From Larus michahellis (lineage: Eukaryota > Chordata > Aves > Charadriiformes > Laridae), in the NCBI RefSeq assembly GCF_964199755.1, contig NC_133896.1, forward strand, positions 92,612,215 through 92,676,214: a stretch of 64,000 bases of DNA. The letters run 5' to 3'. The notes beneath the pieces were generated by a model. It made no database searches. It was not told the DNA's origin and saw nothing but the letters and a program-made list of their open reading frames with translations. Of this stretch, positions 51,371 to 62,565 are shown piece after piece (positions within the stretch are counted from its first letter, which is position 1; every line of letters begins with the position of its first letter). A program made the translations under genes and the position numbers.

Positions 51371-52727
51371 AGACATGGGCACCGTGGGGTCACTCTGGTA
51401 GCTAAAGGAGCTGCCCTCCCACGCCTGTCTTCTTCACTTGTGTCCGGCCTCATCGAAAAAAGTCGCCTAAGAAAAATTCGCTCTCCCCCGGCGCTGCTCG
51501 AAGCGGCTCTGCGCCTACGGGGAGCATCGGAGAAACACCGGCAAAAAATAATCCCTTCCTGAAATTTGGTGTGTATCCTCGCTCGTTTTCCCGCCGTGTC
51601 TCGATCTATATTAATTCCCTCCCTTACTTTATAGTTATCTATTTTTTCATTTTGAACCTGTATTCGATCCTCGGGATGGAATTAACCACCGGAGGCTTTC
51701 CCCACTGTATTTTCCCTAGACGGTGTTTCGCTTGAGTTCACCTATTTTCCCGTGGTTCCATCAGCTAATGAAAACACACGGTGTTTCGTTCGCCAATGCA
51801 GCCCTTATTCCTTTTCACTGCGAGCCACCCCCCTGCACCACACACGATCGAGGAGCGTGGGAGCAGCTGCGGACCCGCCTCAGCCTGGAGGGTTTCAGGG
51901 CAGAGTGAAGAGGCGAGCAGAAATAAAATGCTGAATATCATCTAGGCAACCGGCCGGGATCTCTGCCTAGCGGGTTTGTTCTCGCTGTAGCTACCAGTGG
52001 CAAAAAGAAGCGGGGGAAAAAAAAATAAAATATCCCCTTTCCCCCCCAAAAAGGCGCTCCCCTGCCCGAAGGTGTCTGGATCTATCTGTCCCGCTGCCGG
52101 CGACAGCCCACGCCGCCCGCTCAGCCCCGCCGCTCCACGGACACGCATGGTTTTGAAGTGAAACTTCAACACCCCCCCGCCCTGAGAAGTTGCTGTTGCC
52201 GGGCCAAACACCGATTCCGCCGGCAATCGCAAGTAATAGATGGCATGAATGACGTTTTAAAAACACCCCCTCACCCGTGGTAAAGGGTGGTAAAGCCCTT
52301 CTCGGGTACTTTGCGTGGGGATTAGCTAGCAGCAGCCCCCGGGGAAACCTGGGTGCGGCGAAGAGAAGTGCGGGAGTTGTTACCTCTCTGCATTTAGAGC
52401 TATGGGTTTCCTAATGGCTCCCCGTTCTTCAAACAGTTAATTCTCCCGACCGGTGCTCCAGGACTCAGATGGCCAAAATTCCTCGCCCTGAAGCCCGAGT
52501 CTCTCTCCCCTCCCCATTGGGTCGCAGCTTTTGGGTCTCTCCCGATCTCTCCCTCCTATTGGCCGCGGACAGTATTTTTTTTCCTTCCCCCCCCCCTACC
52601 CCCCCCACCCTTGACAGGCGCACGCAGCCTGCCTAACTCTTGGAGAGAAAAAAAAAAAATCCCAGAAGTTTGGATCAATCAGAGAGAGACAGAAGGAAAG
52701 GGGAGAAGGAAAAAAAAAAAAAAAAAG

Positions 52728-52754
52728 ATGAAATCCAGCCTGCAGCCCCTCTGA
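52728..52754 (+). other. Upstream open reading frame 1 in TBX15 leader
   Basis: ATG right after a 17-A tract, with A at -3, encoding M-K-S-S-L-Q-P-L then TGA. It ends 224 bases before the TBX15 start, so reinitiation would be possible. It would lower main-frame translation if the leader starts upstream of it. Confidence 0.6.
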
Positions 52755-52819
52755 GCAAGTGCTGGGGACCTGGGCTGAGCACACCCTCCCGGCTCTGCCT
52801 ACGGAGTATCTGCAGCCTC

Positions 52820-52825
52820 ATGTAG
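52820..52825 (+). other. Start-stop upstream element (ATG-TAG)
   Basis: An ATG followed immediately by TAG in the predicted TBX15 leader, with C at -3 (weak context). Such minimal frames can stall ribosomes at the start codon. Confidence 0.55.
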
Positions 52826-52978
52826 CGCCTTCAGGAGACTGAGGGCTGGTTCTTCTGGGGGTGCAGCTGGGGAGGGGTGGGGGGAGAAAGAGGCGAGAGG
52901 CTCTGCCTCTGGTCCCCGAGCTCTGCGCTCCCAGCCACTGGCCACTCATCTGCCCAAGGGTCTGGGCTGGGGGATAAG

Positions 52979-53180
52979 ATGAGTGAGAGGCGAAGATCGG
53001 CGGTGGCCCTCAGCTCCCGAGCTCACGCTTTCTCGGTAGAAGCCTTGATTGGGACAAATAAAAAGAGGAAACTGCGAGACTGGGAGGACAAGGGGCTGGA
53101 TTTGTCCATGGAAAGCCTCAGCCCCAATGGCCAGCTAGGGGACAATGAAGACCCGACTCAGTGCCTGGACCTCAACCCCG
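52979..53180 (+). CDS. TBX15: TBX15 first coding exon (T-box transcription factor, N-terminal region)
   Basis: TBX15 is a nuclear T-box repressor of the Tbx1 subfamily (TBX15/18/22), needed for limb and craniofacial skeleton, muscle fibre and dermal patterning. The exon gives 67 codons plus one base and ends at CCCCG|GTTAGT. The start MSERRRSAVALSSRAHAFSV is shared with human TBX15, followed by an eh1-like Groucho/TLE-binding motif (FSVEALIG, residues 18-25), a basic nuclear-localisation stretch (KKRKLR, 28-33) and W-E-D-K-G-L-D-L-S-M-E. This ATG is the first in its frame (the upstream extension begins only with GTG) and has A at -3. The T-box DNA-binding domain lies in later exons outside the window. 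Confidence 0.96.
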
Positions 53181-54442
53181 GTTAGTGCAACTCCTTTCTC
53201 TTCGGGGACACCCCCCTCCCCGCTCCCTCCCTGCCGCTCGCCGCTGAGCCCTGCCGGGAGAGCGGCGCCGGGCAGGGCGGGCAGCGCCTCCCGGAAAACA
53301 TCCGGGACTGAGGGTAGAGGAAAAGTGGGGGAGATTTTGCGGTGATTCCTTGGATTTTAATTTAATTTTTTTTTTTTTTCGATTTATGGGGACTCTTTTC
53401 TTACTCACTGCGGCTCTTCCCTCCGCAGAACTCCATGATCTCCCGGCAGGGAATGGCATGTCCCCTCCCGCTTCCTCCTTCTCCCTCTCTCCTCCCTTTT
53501 CGTCCCTGCCGGTCGCGATAGTCCTTCCCGGGTGTCTCGGGACACGCGTTTCGCCTTTCCCCGGAGCTTCCCGACCATCGCGGGGGTGCCGTGTGGGTCG
53601 GGGGCAAAGGAGAGGGGCGCGACACCCGGCATGCCCGCGGGAGGGATCACCCCCTCTCTTCTTCCGTGCGCCTTTCCGAGACACCGGCCACCACCCCGAG
53701 TCTGCCCCGCGGAGACCCTGCCGCCCTAACCGGAGGTTTCGGTGCAGGAGGAGGAGGCGGGCGCCCCAGATCAGCGTTGCGCCGAGGCGAGGGGAGCCGG
53801 CTCCGTGGAGCGGCGGGGACCGGCTGCACAAGCACCCGCGCCCCGCGGCGAGCTCCCATCCGAGACCTCCACGGGCCGGGGGCGGGCTCAGCCCGGCAAC
53901 GGAGGGCTGGGGGGCCTGATCCTTCCCCCGGGATCGGGCCCGCCGGGGCTCAGCGGCGCGGCCTCGCTACGCGCCCGGGACGGAGCGCGCAAGCCCCGGC
54001 GGCGGCGCGGGGGGACGAGGGAGGGAGGAGTGTCCCCTCTTCGCCGGGACACTGCTCCCGACAGGGGAAAGGGCCTCAGCCGGGAGCGGGGGCAGCGGGA
54101 GAGGGGGGCTCCGAGAAGTCCGGCCCCCGCTGCCGAGCCTGACGCCTCCCGGGAAACTGGGCGTTTGGAGCAGCGCCGGGGTCCCGGCCCCTCGGACGGC
54201 TGCGCCGTATTTGGGGAGAGAGAGCACGAGACTTCCCTCGTGGAATTTATATTTTTAATTTTAAACTTTTATTTGTTTATTTATTTTTATTTAAAAGGGA
54301 GCCGGTAGCACGGAGTGATCGTTTGGTTCAAGCAAAACCCTCGGTCTGCCCTTGTCCCCCACCGGCCGTTTCGCTCCGGCCTAAAAACGACGGTCCCGCA
54401 AAAGCAACCGCGGACCCGCCGCGACCCCGAGGGGTGAAAGCG

Positions 54443-54494
54443 CGCTGCCCCCCGCGCCCGCGCTGCCTCCGCGCCCGCGTTGCCCCCCGCGCCC
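54443..54494 (+). repeat. GC-rich minisatellite, three units of 17-18 bp
   Basis: Units at 54443-54460, 54461-54477 and 54478-54494, each close to CGCTGCCCCCCGCGCCCG with small changes. It lies in the CpG island in TBX15 intron 1. Confidence 0.75.
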
Positions 54495-54739
54495 CCGCGC
54501 CCTTCTCGCCGTCCCCCCGCCCCGCTCCCCAGCGCCTTGAAATGGGACGGAGCGGGCGGCCCCGCTCCCGCAGTTATAGTGCGCGGATTTTAGGTAATTT
54601 CTCTTTACTTTTTCTTTTAATATTCGGGCGGGGGGAAAAGGTCAAGCGATTTCTGTGCGCGACCCCGTAAGATAAAGGGCAGAAATTTCCTCCACTTGCA
54701 CCAAGTCCACTCTGTTGTATTCGGGGAATAAAACACCTT

Positions 54740-54766
54740 TTTTTTTTTTAAATTTTTTTTTTTTTT
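54740..54766 (+). repeat. T-tract
   Basis: T-rich run with a short AAA interruption, followed by an A/C-rich stretch to about 54,870. It might be the tail of a retroposed sequence, but no body is recognised. Confidence 0.5.
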
Positions 54767-55109
54767 GGTTGGCATTCCATGCGCTACCAACAAGTATCTG
54801 CTGCCCAAAACCCAGCATAAAAAAACCCCAAACATCAAACCAAAAAACAAAACCAAACAACAAAAAAGGAGAAATAATTAGAGATCGAGGTGTAAAATAT
54901 ATCAGCCGTAAAAAATATCTGTTAAGTGTTTTTGAAGGGAGCGAAAGACCGGGAACTCCGGAGACTTTGTCCCGCTCCGCTGTCAAGAAACCGCATTTCA
55001 ATTTGCTTGTAGCAGCAGCAGCAGCCCTTCCCGGTGCGGATCCTAAGGAGAAGTAGGTAAATTTTGCTGCTGGGACCTCTCTCTCAGCGGGGCGACGAGC
55101 GTAAAGGTG

Positions 55110-55720
55110 AGGGGACAGAAGCGATCAAAATGTCAAACACTAAAAAAATAGTTCACGGTTTCCGAGTCTTCCCCGTTCAAAATAATAAATACGTGAACGA
55201 AACGATAAAAATTCGCTTTCCAATAAGAGAGCAGATATATGCATCGGTTTTATTTTTTACAACTGTTTCTCATTAATTTTTAGCCACGATAGGATATATT
55301 TTTGGTCGGTCTAGAAGTTTAATTTGTCCGTTTCTCCATGAATCCGAAATAGAGAACTGGAAACCTCTCCCTGCGCCAGACTGGAGAGCGGGAAAGGATG
55401 GCTGCTAATGCCTGAAACCTTAGAAAGCAAACGTGATGTTTTTCATAAAGCAAAGGAAATCAAGAACAGTTTGAGAAATCATTTTTAGGAGGTTGATAGA
55501 CTTTAAATAAAGTCCGCGACTGTAATTTGCACAGTCACTTCATTAAACCCAAATCCTCCGCGGTGTACCTTTGCTGCTGGGTGAAAATTGATTAGCGACT
55601 CTATAATGGCCACCAAATTCCACCTTTACAAGACCCAATTAAGAACAAACTTTACACCTAAAGTATTTTAAACTTGCCAAAACTCTAGCGATATAGCAAA
55701 AAAATTAGAAAAGGGAGTTT
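55110..55720. promoter_or_regulatory. Candidate enhancer block in TBX15 intron 1
   Basis: AT-rich non-coding DNA between CpG-dense blocks, containing TTTTATT, TCATTAATTTT, TTTGCACAGTCACTTCATTA and CTATAATGGCC stretches with many homeodomain-like cores. Regulatory function is inferred from composition and location only. Confidence 0.35.
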
Positions 55721-55894
55721 TTATAGCGTCCCAAAGGTTCAAAACTCAAAGTCGCTGCCCCTGAGTAGGGTAGGAAATAACACAGGGCTGTTCCTTCTGC
55801 TGGGCGTATAATTGGTACGGGTGTGCTTACAGAGAGGCCCCAAATATTACAGTGTGCGCTGGGAAATTATGTGTTCATTATGCGTGTGATAACG

Positions 55895-55916
55895 TAAATC
55901 GGCCTAGGCCGATTTA
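55895..55916. repeat. Perfect 22-bp palindrome
   Basis: Arms TAAATCGGCCT and AGGCCGATTTA meet without a spacer. It overlaps an ATCGAT (CUX/ONECUT-type) site at 55916-55921. It could form a small cruciform or bind a dimeric factor. Confidence 0.9.
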
Positions 55917-56029
55917 TCGATGTCTTCGCATAAACCCCCTCAGTTTCAGCTCAGGAGGGCCGGGGAGGCAGAAAACCTTTCGCCGCGGGGAACCAAACAC
56001 TGCCAAGGGAAGAGTAAGGCTTCGCTCCC

Positions 56030-57260
56030 CTTTTTTTGCAGCTCTTTTCCGTGTAGACGGGTACGGCGATTTCTCTCCCACGCGTTGTCCGCATCCCTCG
56101 GGGATTTTCCTTCCCGTCCCCACGGCGAGTGGCGCCCCGGGGGAGGGGGGTGTCGGCGAGGCGGCGTGGGTGCGCTGGACATATACAAAATCCAGCCTTC
56201 GGGGGTGGGGTTGGGGGGGGGGCGCGTGGGAGGCGACGCTTCTCGTTTCCCCCTTTTGGCGAAATCCCTCACCCGTTATGTGCGATTTTCCAGCCGTGCC
56301 GAAACCCTCCGGCGACATTATTGGCGATCCCCAGCCGCCTGGAGTGCCCGGAGAGACCCTCCCCGCATCTTCCCGGGGGAGGCGAGGTGGCAGGCTGGGA
56401 GGTGCAGGGTCGGGGGGGGGGGGGGGGGGCGTGGGGTGGGGGGTGGCGTGGGGAAAGGTGAGAAAAGCCAGCGGGTAAATCTCCCAGGTTTGTAAAAAAA
56501 AATCTCCCGAGCATCCGAGTTATTTATGTCTCCGCCATGAATCTTGTCGCCAGAGTTAATGTGCTGTTTTACGAGACTCATTTAAAAGGGGGATAAAGCT
56601 GGATTTTAATCACGTGCGGGTTTTAATCACGAAGTTGTGAAAAGGAATTCGGGATTACAACGGCTCTCCCCCTCTCTTCCCCCACCCCCGCCCACTCGGG
56701 GCGCTCCGCGCGTGGGGCCGCGGCCGGGCCGGCGGGAGGCCGGGCTCGCCACGGGGCTCGGCGGAGCCTCCCCCGCTGCAGCCCCGCCGCCGGTACCGGC
56801 CGCCCCGCATCCTCCGCCGGCCCTCGGAGAGGAGGAGGAGGAGAAGGAGGAGGAGGAGGGTGGCGGGACGCAGGCGGCGTCGGGCGCCCCTCCGTCCCCT
56901 TGGCAGGTTTGGTTTCAGAGGGCAGCAAAACAATGGGCTCGGATGACTTCTGGGTATTTATAGATTAAACCTGAGCAGCGGAAAGGTCACGGGGGGCCCA
57001 GGCGTTGCCTCCCTTGATGTATATATTATTTACCATCGTTTACAGCGGTGGCTTTCGTCGGTCCTTCCCTCTGCCACCCCAGGGGCGCAGGGACAGACCG
57101 AGGCAGAGCCGAGCGCTCTTCTGTGCTCGTCGGAAGTTTAAGACGTGTTTTTTTTTGGAGGGGAGGTCTTTCCACGGGTGCGTTTTCCCCCCCGAAACAC
57201 GCTGCTCCCTTAGGTGGTCGGAGTCGCTACACGGAGAGACCCTACACAGGCGTTTCAGAA
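56030..57260. promoter_or_regulatory. CpG island 10 with long G-run
   Basis: CpG-dense DNA in TBX15 intron 1. It includes 18 consecutive G at 56412-56429 with further G-runs to 56,455, and a GGA/GAA purine repeat at 56,826-56,860. Confidence 0.65.
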
Positions 57261-59489
57261 GCAGAGGAAAACGGCGCGGCTAAAAAATTCTAATTTCGCG
57301 GCTTTGGGACAGTTCTGTTCCTCGCAAAGAAACACGCGAGCGGTTTGTAAACGAATTTCGCCAGTGCAGTCTTCGTATCACACATCCCATCGGTATTTTT
57401 GATTGCGTATATTAAAAATGCACACATCGGTTAAAAAAACCCCAAAACTCAAAACCAAAAAACATTTTCGAGAGTTTTATTTTTGTCAATCTGTGAAGTC
57501 ATTGCACTGCGAATTGTTTTTCGTTCTGTATGTTTTTCTAAAGCTACATTAACGAACTACTGCGAAGCTTTGCAACGAGAGAAAACGACACGGCACACAT
57601 TTTGAGACCTACAACGTGTTTATTACAGCTGCTTATCCGTAAGATTAAGATCCGATAGCTTGACAAAGCCTTCCGTGGCTGACAAGAGTAAAACCTCCAT
57701 CTCTTTTACCCTGGCTTGTTGTTCTCCTGCCTATCCTGGGGAGCGACACGAATAACCATCTTAATTCCACTCCGCCGCCGCGGGGTACCTGCTCCTCCTT
57801 GCCCCCGGGCAAACCCCCTCCACCGGCGGGGGTGCGGGAGCGATGCAGCGACCCTCTGGAGGGGCAAACACACTATAAGAGTGGGAGAAATGTGATTGAT
57901 AATATCTGATTTTATTTTTTTTTATACCACTGCTTCTGAATGCTCGTATTGATGAAATCCCATTTTTTTTGAGTAGTGGCTGTGAAACCCATGAGTAGGG
58001 AGTGACTTAATTTGGTTTCAGACGTAGTTGCTCACTTCAGCTTTTGTTTGAGGTCTCAGTGGATGGGACTAGGATTTCAAGAGCTGGCAGGGAACTTTTT
58101 CTTGTCTCTTTCCTGAGGTAGGGTGAATTGGTGTGCACCATCCTTTGCGTGGTCCCTGAGGCTTGCTGATGAGCAATGCTCCGTAACAACGAGGTGTAAG
58201 ACAGAGCGCGTTAGCTTTGCCTTTGGCAGAAGTGCTTGGGACTGGGATTTATCGATGTCTTTCTAACAAATGCGTGTGTGACTTGGGTTGTATGAATTCA
58301 TTCCACCTGTTGGATCATCAGTTTGCCTCCTGAGGAGGGGATACCATTGCTCCCTTGTGTATGCAATGGGAGGAAATGTGAAAATCTGACCCTCATAATG
58401 CCTCTGCTCCCCCTGTACTCTGGCCGCAGAGCTAACGCTCTCGCCCTTCCCAGAGGAGAGAGTTGCAGGAGGCAGATGGAGCTGTCCAGATGAGAGCCAG
58501 GAGAGCCCTGTGGGGGCTCCGGAAAGGGTTTCCTTGGTCAAGTTCGTACAACTCTGACCTTGGAGCCAGAGGAGACAGAGAGCGAGAAGGATTTGTCTCT
58601 GCGGTAACATGCATCTTGCTGAATTGGTGAACTCCTGCTGCTGGGTTTGTGAAACTCTTCCTGCAGAGAGGTGAATTGCTCACGCTGTATTAAGAGGGGC
58701 AGGTAATAGAATAATAGAGACAAATCTCACAGAGCAGCAGAGTATTAGAAAAAAGGCAGCGTATCAAACAATGTCTTCCTTTCTTTTACATGCATTTTAA
58801 ATCTGCAGCTTTTTTTACACAGGTTTATTCCATCTGCTGGGAAGGGGAAAGCTGCTATTTCAAAAGACGATTCTTGTCTTTGACAAGAACTTTGGGAGAA
58901 TCCACAAAGCTTCTGTTACAAGCAAATGTCAACTAATTCCTTACAAACCATCAATCACTTCTTCCTCCTCCCACTTGGGACTGAGCGCTTATATCAAATA
59001 TCAGCCCAGCTAGCCTCTCCTCAGGCAGAAGTGTCCTGCTTTATCTGTATCCGTCTTTAAGGAAAACTGATGCTTTTTTCAGATGGAAAAGTTGAAAGAT
59101 GTCTTCCAAGAGTGCTACATTCAGGAAAGAGCATTTGCATTGTTTTACAACACAGTCAGTGCCACTTAAGTCACCTCTGTTCACACAGATCACTGTTCCT
59201 ATTTTAATCAGTTGGATTCCCGTATGAATCTTTGCTTGCAGTTTTATGTCTTCAAAGGTCAAAGCATGTTGGGTTTTTTTTTTTTAAGCTTTTTTTTTTT
59301 CCTGCCTTCTGATGTAGATTAATAAGCTTGCACTAGTTTAAAAAATGCACTAAAATCAGTCTGAGAGCACTTGGAAAATTCCTGGATATATTGAGACCGA
59401 CTCATATGGCATTTACATCAGTTCCTGTTGCAAGTAAAATCTATTCAAGTGTGATTTAAATCACCCCAAGCGTCCATATCGAGATCTGT

Positions 59490-59512
59490 ATTTTACACCG
59501 GTGACGTAAAAT
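59490..59512. promoter_or_regulatory. Palindrome-like element with T-box and CRE-like halves
   Basis: ATTTTAC (59490-59496) and GTAAAAT (59506-59512) are perfect inverted arms around ACCGGTGAC. It contains ACACC and GGTGA, like facing T-box half-sites, and GTGACGTAA, a CREB/PAR-bZIP-like site. Any binding is speculation. Confidence 0.3.
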
Positions 59513-60234
59513 CAAGTTCAATGAAAGAAGCTTAAGTTTTCTAAAACTGACAATGTTTCAGAGATCAACGGAGTTTCCCGGAGAGGCTGAGTTTGCTAGT
59601 GCCTGTTGATGGAATTATAGGATTTTATGCTGGCCCTTAGCTTTCTGACATACTCCCAAACACTACGATTACTTTCCAGCAATTGTCTGGGAAGTTATGT
59701 TTAAATCCTGATAGCAAAAGCAGGGTGGTTTTACAGGCGAATGGTCAGTATCTGTCAGCCTGGGAGCTGCGTGGCTCCATTAGGAAGAGCAGCAGCGGGC
59801 GCCTGGAGGCACAGGGAAACGCAGGCAACTTCCCAGCGCGCCAGTGCCTAATCCTGCCCAAAGCAGCTCTGCATAGTGGGACATTGAAAGACTTGGCTTT
59901 TCTGGCTTATTATTCGATCTAGTCTTTCCACAAGTAGAGAGTACTGTCCAGCAACACCGAGACAATTTTATTTTCAGAGAAAAAAAATGGTGTAGCTTTT
60001 TGCTGCCTATTTCCAATACTGGTTAAAATAGGCTACGATTCCGACCTTTCTGCCTGCAAAGCATTTGCCGTCTCAAAATAAAATGCCATTGCATTTCTTG
60101 TGGTAAAAGCTGTAGTGTGCTTTGGTGAGAAGGGCAAGGGAAAAATAACATGGTGATATGGTAAAATTAAATTGAAATATCTTTGAATGGAGATTAAGAA
60201 ATTTTAAAACTCTGAGAGGAAATATAGTGCCAAT

Positions 60235-60640
60235 TCAAGTTCTAGCAACAATATTCATAACGGAGGCATCTTTTAATTGCGTACTCTGCAGGATCAGAAA
60301 ACAATGAATCAGTAAATCAACCCAAGAAGTGACAAAAGCACTTGCTACAATAATATTTACAATAAAATTTCCATATGCCATTTGCTCGGTTGAGCTATTG
60401 ATCTGACAGTATTGTGAAGACGGTGAAAGAATTGTCTGAGTGAAACCCCTGTGACAGTGGGTCGTCCACTGTTTGCTGTATGTTTGCAAATAGAAACTTA
60501 GAGCTGCTAGAGGGAAGGCTGCACCTAGCAACTGTCTTAGGCCATCACACACTGATTTGCAGCAGCAGAGGAATTTAGAGGAGGATTTTTCATTTGGGAC
60601 CTGAGCAGAAAAAAAGTGAAAATGGTGAGGAAGCATTTAC
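60235..60640. promoter_or_regulatory. Candidate conserved element in TBX15 intron 1
   Basis: Non-repetitive DNA with AATATTTACAATAAAATTTC, a GATCAGAAAACAATGAATC SOX-like stretch and balanced composition. A 133-codon minus-strand frame crosses it but shows no family, so it is taken as non-coding. Confidence 0.25.
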
Positions 60641-60667
60641 ATTTGGTTGAATAAAAGGTTTGTGGGT

Positions 60668-60708
60668 TTTTTTTTTTTTGTTTTGTTTTGTTTTTGTTTT
60701 GTTTTTAA
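60668..60708 (+). repeat. T-tract and (GTTTT)n simple repeat
   Basis: A run of T followed by GTTTT/GTTTTT units. Confidence 0.85.
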
Positions 60709-62493
60709 CTTTATTGAGAGAAAGGAAAACTTACGTTTTGGCCAACCTTTAAATATTTATTTTTGTATCATCAAATTACCTCACATTTTTAAGTTTTGCA
60801 ACCATTTGAAAAATGGATCCCTAAACCTCCTTGTTTAAATTGATTAAAAAAGATTTCTAAAATAAATTAGAAAATGATTTTCCAATTAAAAAATAAGGCA
60901 TTTTGATTTAGATAATAATGAAATCAAGCATTTAGACTGTCGAAACCGCTTCCCAGTTTTTGTCCTTTTAATAATCAAAGTGAAATGACAAATTCTGTAG
61001 GGTTTCGTAAGTAAGTTTTGATTTCTCCAAAACTGTATTTCCTTGGCCAATTCCCTATATACATTCTAAAAAAAAAATAATTTAGCTAAACTCTTGCATG
61101 GTAGAATTCAGTCCCCGTCATCATGGACAGTTTCACTGCACTGCATCTGCACCTGCTCATTCTTCTTAAGGCTTTTGCTTTTTGGGAAGGAAATCTTCTC
61201 ATATTGTTAAATGGATATTTTCAGCAATGTCCACAGGTGTAACTCTTGGAAAGGAGCTTGGGAAGAAATTGTTGCCAACCACCTTTAAAAGAACTGATTT
61301 ACAGTTTCTAAAGGGTACTTAACCAACTGGTTAAGAACTGACACAAGTCACGTTAATCATCATCACATTTATATGAATGCAGCCACAGCAAAAATTGTCT
61401 TAAAATCAGCGGACCAGGGCACACAGAATAATTATGAATGACTTCCAGTGCTTTGATTTCACTCAGGGACTGGATGCGCTCTTGGCTAGCATTAATATTT
61501 TCCCCATGACCGATGAATTAACAAAACCAAGCCTCTACTTTTATGGAGCTTCCAAGAAATAGAGAACTCCCTGATCAGAAATCTACCCCAAAACTAAGGG
61601 GAAAACCGAAGACACCGCAGTGTCTTTGCTTTTAATGAGACTGAAGAACTGTGCATCATCGACTTCTTAAGAAGCTGCAACAGTTAATAGCAGTATCCCT
61701 AAATAAGATACCAAAAGTGCTGACTGACTCTGTGGATGCTTACGGATAGAAAATAATTCTAAGGAAGATACATTGTAACTTTTAGAAATGTATGGTGCAT
61801 ATGATGAGTAGGTCAGGGGGTCTTCAAAAATAGGTTCTTGTTGTTTTACCCCTGAAATGCCTGCAGAACAGTTCTGTAAGTTTGTGTTTGCTGAGGAAGA
61901 AGGAACCTTGGGAATAGACGGGGGGATTCAGAGGGGGACTTTTTTTTTCACCTACTTGCTGCGCTGGGTTGTCCTCAATCCTGCTCAGAGGATCCTATTA
62001 AAAGGTCAATTATGAAATGTCCGTCACTTCTACAAGCATTACTTAGTTTGATGAAAAAATTATCCCAGTGCTGCCCTATCATCCCTCTCTCAGCTTTGCA
62101 TGCAGATACACTTTGTACAGAAAAAATGCAAATGCATTTTTATTGGGCTTTAAGCAATATTTCTTATGAGGGAAAAAAAAATAGTAGAAGACCTGCTGAG
62201 CATTCCCTTGTACTCCCTCAGACCTTAATGGAGACACTCCCACTGGCTTTTTTAAAAGCAGTCTTCAGCCTTGAGATTGTGCAGTACTCTGCTACTGCCT
62301 TAACTTTTACTAAAATACCATGCAATAATTGGGATTGGCAAACTTAAATTTTTAGTTGACATATCTTCTTGCAGAGATGTGTATTGTCCCTGAGTTTGCT
62401 CTTTCATTTATCAGGTATCTGCAAAATTAGAAAACAAAGACATTGGAAGTGTTCTATGACATTGCAAAACACTTTAGGAAGCAGCTGCTAAAG

Positions 62494-62565
62494 GAGGGCC
62501 TGATTCTGCGAGATGCTGAGCGTCTGCATTTCAAAGGACTTCATGGTGCTGATTTTCAAGGGCAC
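62494..62565 (+). mobile_element. Possible old interspersed repeat fragment
   Basis: GGGCCTGATTCTGCGAGATG and TGCTGATTTTCAAGGGCAC resemble a palindromic ancient repeat common in turtle and crocodile genomes. The family name is not known to me and the match is short. Confidence 0.25.

Larger units (their letters stand above)
52500..52978 (+). promoter_or_regulatory. TBX15: TBX15 promoter and 5' UTR (predicted)
   Basis: Two inverted CCAAT boxes (ATTGG at 52516-52520 and 52558-52562, 42 bp apart) precede C-tracts at 52587-52606 and then the probable transcribed leader from about 52,620. No TATA box is obvious at the expected distance. The leader carries two A-tracts (about 52,650-52,661 and 52,710-52,726) and two closed upstream ATG frames. 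The transcription start is inferred. Confidence 0.5.
52050..54560. promoter_or_regulatory. TBX15: CpG island 9, spanning the TBX15 first exon
   Basis: CpG-dense from upstream of the promoter through exon 1 into the first 1.4 kb of intron 1, the expected position for the promoter island of a T-box gene. Confidence 0.75.

Noticed and set aside
53350..54308. Second TBX15 exon or alternative T-box exon
   Set aside because: Neither the expected downstream sequence nor any T-box motif (e.g. WKRFHDIG) is present; the frames are GC-bias artefacts.
60235..60636. 133-codon minus-strand gene in TBX15 intron 1
   Set aside because: No start context, domain or homologue recognised; kept only as a possible conserved non-coding element.
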